DNA from: Acidobacteriota bacterium
GTDB lineage: Bacteria > Acidobacteriota > Terriglobia > Bryobacterales > Bryobacteraceae
Length of the DNA stretch: 34,654 bases
Reading direction: 5' to 3'
NCBI GenBank assembly: GCA_005808475.1
Contig: SYLY01000069.1
Span: 1 to 34,654, forward strand
Positions 30,444 to 34,654 of this stretch are shown here, piece by piece. The notes under the pieces were generated by a model. It was not told the DNA's origin, did not search any database, and saw only the letters and a list, made by a program, of their open reading frames with translations. Each line of letters starts with the position of its first letter. Positions within the stretch are counted from its first letter, which is position 1. The translations under genes and the position numbers were made by a program.

Positions 30444-32342
30444 ATGAAGACACTCTTGATACTCGCCCTGCTCACCGCTTCCGCCCTCGCCGCGGACCCC
30501 GGCTTCGTCTACCTCGACCTCTCCGGCCCCTGGCGTTGGACGGCCGCTGACGACCCGCGTTTCGCCGCGCCCGAGTTCGACGACTCCGCCTGGTCCACCG
30601 AGAGCCTGCCGCACTCCAGCCGGTCCCTCGGAACCCGCCTCGCGCGACAAGGCTTCTCCTGGCACCGTCGAGCCGTCGACCTGCCACCCCAGGCCCGGGG
30701 CCAACGCCTCTCTCTCACGGTGGGCGCCATCCGCGAGGGCTATCAGGTCTTCGTCAACGGCCGTCTCGTGGGCGATACCGGCCCCTTCTCTCTCTCGGAA
30801 CTGAGGCTCGCCAGGCCCCGCGTCTTCGACCTTCCGTCACTCGGTGACGCGCCTCGCGCGGTCATCGCCCTTCGCGTTTGGGAGGTCGCCCTCCGGGGCA
30901 CGATGGCTTGGAACGTCCCGGACGCCGGCCCCTGGCTGCTCACCTCTCCCGCCCTGGCCCCACGCCAAGCCGGGCAGTCCGCCATCGAGCGCCAGCGGCT
31001 GCGCCGGATCGGTGATATCGCGAATCCCCTGGTGGTCCTCTCCCTGGCCACCGTCATCCTGCTGGTCTGGTTCAACGCCCGCGGTCAGCGCGAACTGCTC
31101 TGGCTGAGCCTCTTCCTCGTCGCGGCATCAGCCGGCCGGCTGATCCGCTATCTCGAGATCACGCCGGAGGCACAGCCCTTCGGTTGGCCTGCCTATCTCC
31201 TCACCGTCGTCGGGCGGCTGCTGCCGCCCGCGCTGCAAGCGCAGTTCATCGCCGCCACCTTTCGCATGCCTTGGGTTTCTCGCACGGCCTGGCCATTGGC
31301 CCTGATCGGCGCGGGCTTGATCGCATGGCTACCGCCTGACGTAGAGAGGCAGTACTTCGTTATGATCGGGTTTCTGGCCCTTACCCAGCCGATCACGGCT
31401 TTAACCAATGTCGCTATCGGCCTCGTAGGCTTCGCTGCCTTGCTCCGGGTCGCTCTCCGCCCACCTGATCGTCACGAAGTTTGGCAAGGTGCGGGGCGCT
31501 ACATCCTGTTGGTGGGCACGGCCCTGGCGGTAGTCTCGCAACTGATCAATACCACCACGCTTGCGCCGATACTGACGCCCGTGCTCGGCGCTTCTCTCGA
31601 GACCTACGTCACGCCTCTGGCCGCCATCGGCATGACCCTCGTCATCGCCCGCCGCCTCCTTCGCGACCGCGACGAAAAGCTCCGCCTCGCCGGCGAACTG
31701 GAGGCCGCCCGCGGCATCCAGCAACTTCTCCTTCCTTCCGCGCAAACCTCTACCACTTCGCACACCGCCGAAGCCGCCTACCAACCCGCCAGCGAGGTCG
31801 GCGGCGACTTCTATTGGACCCGTGCCGAGCCTGATGGCGCGCTGCTCGTGGTCGTCGGCGATGTCAGCGGCAAGGGCCTTCGCGCCGCCATGCTGGTCTC
31901 CGTCGCCGTGGGCATCCTGCGGAACGAGAGATCGTCCTCGCCCGCTGCCATCCTCACCGCCTTGAATCGCGGCCTTGCCGGACACACCGGCGGGGGCTTC
32001 GTCACCGCCTGCTGCGCCCGTTTCGACCTCGACGGCACGGTAACGATCGCCAGCGCCGGCCACCCCGCCCCCTACGCCGACGGCCGCGAACTCGAAGTCG
32101 CCACTGGACTGCCGCTCGGCATTGTGACTGGGGTCGCCTACGACGAATCCACCACCACCGGCCACCACTTCACCTTCGTCTCCGACGGCGTCGTGGAGGC
32201 CGAGAATACACAGCGCGAGCTCTTCGGCTTCGACCGGACTCGCGAAATCTCGACGAAGTCCGCCCGCGAGATCGCGGAAGCGGCAAAGGCGTGGGGCCAG
32301 AACGACGACATCACCGTGGTCACCGTGCGGAGGAACGCATGA
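30444..32342 (+). CDS. P14: membrane sensor with SpoIIE-type PP2C phosphatase domain
   Basis: The protein has 632 residues from the ATG at 30444, chosen because a normal signal peptide (MKTLLILALLTASALA) starts there. That ATG lacks a good ribosome binding site. The ATG at 30330, overlapping the P13 stop, has GAAGG in front and would add a basic 38-residue extension; either start may be used. The sensor class is that of P4, P5 and P15 (YLDLSGPWRW, YQVFVNGRLVG, NVPDAGPWLLTS). The PP2C domain has Asp455, Asp473 and Asp581, with YWTRAEPDGALLVVVGD shared with P3 and the NAGHPAPYADGREL tail shared with P15. Confidence 0.9.
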   Translation: MKTLLILALLTASALAADPGFVYLDLSGPWRWTAADDPRFAAPEFDDSAWSTESLPHSSRSLGTRLARQGFSWHRRAVDLPPQARGQRLSLTVGAIREGYQVFVNGRLVGDTGPFSLSELRLARPRVFDLPSLGDAPRAVIALRVWEVALRGTMAWNVPDAGPWLLTSPALAPRQAGQSAIERQRLRRIGDIANPLVVLSLATVILLVWFNARGQRELLWLSLFLVAASAGRLIRYLEITPEAQPFGWPAYLLTVVGRLLPPALQAQFIAATFRMPWVSRTAWPLALIGAGLIAWLPPDVERQYFVMIGFLALTQPITALTNVAIGLVGFAALLRVALRPPDRHEVWQGAGRYILLVGTALAVVSQLINTTTLAPILTPVLGASLETYVTPLAAIGMTLVIARRLLRDRDEKLRLAGELEAARGIQQLLLPSAQTSTTSHTAEAAYQPASEVGGDFYWTRAEPDGALLVVVGDVSGKGLRAAMLVSVAVGILRNERSSSPAAILTALNRGLAGHTGGGFVTACCARFDLDGTVTIASAGHPAPYADGRELEVATGLPLGIVTGVAYDESTTTGHHFTFVSDGVVEAENTQRELFGFDRTREISTKSAREIAEAAKAWGQNDDITVVTVRRNA

Positions 32343-34135
32343 GGAGAATCCTCATCACCCTGATCCTGCTGGAAACGGCCGTCCAAGGCCAATCCCTCGA
32401 CCTCGCCGGCGACTGGCGCCGTAGCATCGACGATCGGCCGGACTACGCGCGCGTGGAGTTCGACGACCGCGCCTGGGAGACCGTCCGGCTTCCGTGGATC
32501 GAGGCCCCGCCTCTGGGCGTCTACTGGCTCCGGCGTTCGGTCGAGCTGCCGAAAGAGATCGATTCATCGCAGGCCGTGATCACGCTGGGCCCGGTCGCCG
32601 AGGTTTACGAGGTCTTCCTCAACGGCGTCCGGATCGCCCAGGCCGGCGTCTTCCAGGAGCGGTTCGCCGCCCAGATCGCCCAATCGCGTACCTTCGCGAT
32701 TCCCCCCGCGGCGCTCGCGGCCGGCGCGGGCCGCCTGCAACTGGCCCTCCGGGTCGAGCGAGTCTTCAGTCGAGCCTTTGCGTCGAGCTTCGGTCACTTC
32801 AGCGGGGGAGCCTACGTCATCGCGGAAGCCGTCAATGCGCCGCGCCAGGAAAACGAGTTGCTCTTCGCCCAGCGGAAGCTCTTCCGAGCGTATAACTTCG
32901 CCGTTGGCGCCGTGCTTCTGGCGTCCGGACTCCTCTTTCTTCTGCTCTGGCTCTACCAGCGCGCCGAGCGCCAATTGCTTTGGCTCGCCCTGCTCGCGGC
33001 CTCGCGGGGCGCTTTCGAAGTGCTCGCCGTCATGATGTTCGAACCCGGCCAATCGCCCCTGTGGCCGAACTGGCCGATTGTGGCGCACGCCGCGAACGGC
33101 GCCGCGCTGGCTCAATTGATCCTTTGGACCATTGGCCTCCGGTCGTGGAGGTGGAGTGCTGGATGCTCGCTGCCCTGGACCGTGTATGCGGCGATCTACC
33201 CCTTCGGCTGGGCAGGCGCCACCAGCGGCTACCTCGACCTGCTGGCGCTCGCCGTCCTCGGTTTCGGCTGGTGGCACAGGACGCGTGGCGCCGCCGGTTG
33301 GGCCGAATGGCTGATGGTGGGCTTGCTCGCGCTGGCGGTAGTCGCCCACGGGGATGCCACCTTCCACTTCTGGACATCGCTGCGCCTGGGGATTGCGAAT
33401 GCGATGGCCATCCTCTCCGGCCTGATGATGTTCCTCACCCTGCGGCGGCTGAACCAGGACCGCCGGGAGAAAGAGCGCCTGGCAGCCGAACTGGAAGCGG
33501 CGCGCCTGGTGCAGCAGTTGTTCCTGAGCGCGCCAGCGGGAGGGTCCGCCATGGCGGCGGTCGACGCGATCTATGAACCGGCGCAAGAGGTCGGCGGCGA
33601 CTTCCACTGGACCCGGGGGGAGCCGGACGGATCGCTGCTGGTGGTGGTGGGCGACGTCAGCGGCAAGGGGTTGAAGGCGGCGATGCTGGTCTCGCTCGTG
33701 GTCGGCTTCTTGCGCAATGAGAAGTCCTCGCAACCGGCGGCGATTCTCGCCGCGCTGAACAACGGTCTCGCCGGACATACCGGCGGAGGCTTCGTCACCT
33801 GCTGCTGCGCCCGCTTCGACGCCGGCGGCCGGGTGACGATTGCCAACGCCGGCCACCCCGCCCCCTACGCCGACGGCCGAGAACTCGAAGCCGCCAGCGG
33901 ACTGCCGCTCGGCATTGTGACTGGGGTCGCCTACGATGAATCCACCGCCACCGGCCGCCACTTCACCTTTGTCTCGGACGGCGTCGTGGAGGCCGAGAAC
34001 GCCCAGCGGGAACTCTTCGGTTTCGACCGGACTCGCGACATCAGCGGCAAGTCCGCTCAGGAGATCGCCGACGCCGCCAAGGCATGGGGCCAGAACGACG
34101 ATATCACCGTGGTTACCGTCAGGAGGAATTCATGA
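32339..34135 (+). CDS. P15: membrane sensor with SpoIIE-type PP2C phosphatase domain, last of the array
   Basis: The protein has 598 residues from the ATG overlapping the P14 stop. The sensor is of the P4/P5/P14 class, but with SLDLAGDWRRSIDDRPDYARVEFDDRAW and YEVFLNGVRIAQAG. Seven helices and a coiled coil (EKERLAAELEAARLVQQLFL) follow. The PP2C domain has EVGGDFH (Asp421), Asp439 and Asp547, and NDDITVV. The region around NAGHPAPYADGREL to VTGVAYDESTATG is almost the same as in P14. The tail encodes AGGAGG and ends in an ATGA overlap, although no phosphatase gene follows. Confidence 0.92.
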   Translation: MRRILITLILLETAVQGQSLDLAGDWRRSIDDRPDYARVEFDDRAWETVRLPWIEAPPLGVYWLRRSVELPKEIDSSQAVITLGPVAEVYEVFLNGVRIAQAGVFQERFAAQIAQSRTFAIPPAALAAGAGRLQLALRVERVFSRAFASSFGHFSGGAYVIAEAVNAPRQENELLFAQRKLFRAYNFAVGAVLLASGLLFLLLWLYQRAERQLLWLALLAASRGAFEVLAVMMFEPGQSPLWPNWPIVAHAANGAALAQLILWTIGLRSWRWSAGCSLPWTVYAAIYPFGWAGATSGYLDLLALAVLGFGWWHRTRGAAGWAEWLMVGLLALAVVAHGDATFHFWTSLRLGIANAMAILSGLMMFLTLRRLNQDRREKERLAAELEAARLVQQLFLSAPAGGSAMAAVDAIYEPAQEVGGDFHWTRGEPDGSLLVVVGDVSGKGLKAAMLVSLVVGFLRNEKSSQPAAILAALNNGLAGHTGGGFVTCCCARFDAGGRVTIANAGHPAPYADGRELEAASGLPLGIVTGVAYDESTATGRHFTFVSDGVVEAENAQRELFGFDRTRDISGKSAQEIADAAKAWGQNDDITVVTVRRNS

Positions 34136-34170
34136 GCCCATTTGGCTACCTGCTCTCGCTGGGGCGCTGA
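34132..34170 (+). other. 12-codon stub frame after the last phosphatase
   Basis: The ATG overlapping the P15 stop has a full Shine-Dalgarno (AGGAGG) but the frame (MSPFGYLLSLGR) ends after 12 codons, inside the reversed TIGR03435 fragment. It looks like the start signal of a lost further copy. It marks the point where the coupled chain ends, and it shows that an unconstrained antisense frame closes quickly. Confidence 0.5.
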
Positions 34171-34400
34171 ATCCGCTCGATGACGTACACCGGCGCCGGT
34201 CCGGTTTTCGATTCGAGCCGGAGGCCGAGTTGGTCTTGCATGGCGCGGGAAATGAAGCCGCCACTCTCGCCAGGCTCCCATTGCGACTCCAACTTGTAGC
34301 GCCCGATCAGACCCGTGTCGTCGAGCCGCGGAATCGGCTTCCGTGGCCTCGGGCGCCGCCGTGATGTCATAGCGGCTGGAACAGTGAGAATCATACGCAC
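34146..34400 (-). pseudogene. C-terminal fragment of a TIGR03435-family protein
   Basis: Of the 84 codons, roughly the last 60 match the end of the Acidobacteriota-typical TIGR03435 family: DDTGLIGRYKLES, then ISRAMQDQLGLRLESKTGPAPVYVIERIQRPSESR. Full members have about 250 or more residues, so most of the gene is missing. The first 20 codons (MRMILTVPAAMTSRRRPRP) do not fit the family. The function of the family is unknown. Its stop lies ten bases from the P15 stop on the other strand, the same relation as between toxin genes and phosphatase genes. Confidence 0.75.
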
Positions 34401-34435
34401 CTCGCAAAGATCGACGTCTTGCGGGCGCCTCGCCC

Positions 34436-34654
34436 TTATGCCCGGACCGGCTCCGGCTGCTTGACCGCCGGCTTTTTCTTCTCCTTGCGCAGCCAGGACT
34501 GCAGCGCCGCCATGTACGTGTAGACCACCGGCGTCAGATACAGCGTCACCATCTGCGAGAAGATCAGGCCGCCGACCACGACCAACCCTAGCGACTGCCG
34601 GGCATCGCCGCCGGCGCCGTATCCCACCGCGATCGGAACCGCGCCGAGCAACGC
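34436..34654 (-). CDS. RND efflux transporter permease, C-terminal part (runs off the window)
   Basis: The visible end begins ALLGAVPIAVGYGAGGDARQSLG, then LVVVGGLIFSQMVTLYLTPVVYTYM and a basic cytoplasmic tail ending KQPEPVRA. These are the last membrane helices of an AcrB/MdtB-type inner-membrane pump of the RND family, which exports drugs or other compounds using the proton gradient. The rest of the gene lies beyond the right edge of the window. It is not related to the phosphatase array and marks the edge of ordinary chromosome. Confidence 0.88.
   Translation of the reverse strand, partial: ALLGAVPIAVGYGAGGDARQSLGLVVVGGLIFSQMVTLYLTPVVYTYMAALQSWLRKEKKKPAVKQPEPVRA

Noticed and set aside
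1306..34135. An integron-like cassette array
   Set aside because: Toxin-antitoxin cassettes are typical of large integrons, but no integrase gene and no attC-like imperfect palindromes were recognised at the junctions. The only shared sequence is the coding 3' end of the phosphatases.
1344..34135. Insertion sequences or transposons as carriers of the modules
   Set aside because: No transposase fragment, terminal inverted repeat or short target duplication was seen around any module.
1..34654. CRISPR arrays, tRNA or rRNA genes
   Set aside because: No short regularly spaced repeats, no cloverleaf-like stretch and no rRNA-like sequence were noticed; repeats in the window are coding tails of the phosphatases.

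Overview
The window is GC-rich and looks like an Acidobacteriota chromosome, probably of the Solibacter/Bryobacter type. That inference rests on the large family of membrane SpoIIE-type phosphatases, the fragment of a TIGR03435-family gene at the right end, and the many toxin-antitoxin (TA) genes. No marker gene fixes the taxon.

Layout. Positions 32-1266 (minus strand) hold a Uma2-type nuclease and a MazEF-like pair. From 1344 to 34135 the plus strand carries a tandem array of 15 full-length paralogues, called P1 to P15 here. Each has a signal peptide, an extracytoplasmic jelly-roll domain resembling the sugar-binding domain of family 2 glycosidases, seven membrane helices, a short coiled coil, and a cytoplasmic SpoIIE/PP2C phosphatase domain. 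Six two-gene modules, all TA or TA-like and all on the minus strand, interrupt the array: MNT-HEPN (after P1), DUF433/DUF5615 (after P6), a DUF6036-type nucleotidyltransferase pair with an internal stop codon (after P7), two different MazEF-like pairs (after P8), and Phd/PIN (after P11). Each module starts 1-8 bases after a phosphatase-type stop codon and is followed by an eroded 3' piece of another phosphatase gene. Past P15 come a TIGR03435 remnant and the end of an RND efflux pump gene.

How it fits together. Every phosphatase stop codon overlaps the next start codon by four bases (ATGA, GTGA or TTGA), and the conserved C-terminal Val-Arg-Arg-Asn codons contain the next gene's Shine-Dalgarno sequence. 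The chain is not broken by the reversed modules. In all six cases an open frame starts at the overlapping start codon, runs antisense through the whole module, enters the phosphatase remnant in frame, and ends in another four-base overlap with the next gene. The remnants have lost internal segments only in frame, and they always keep the Shine-Dalgarno/overlap signal. I read this as selection to keep a very long translationally coupled operon readable through inserted DNA.

The N-terminal sensor halves fall into about five types, while the phosphatase halves are strongly alike and appear shuffled between sensor types. This suggests many inputs feeding one shared output, most likely dephosphorylation of an anti-sigma-factor antagonist or a similar phosphoprotein encoded elsewhere.
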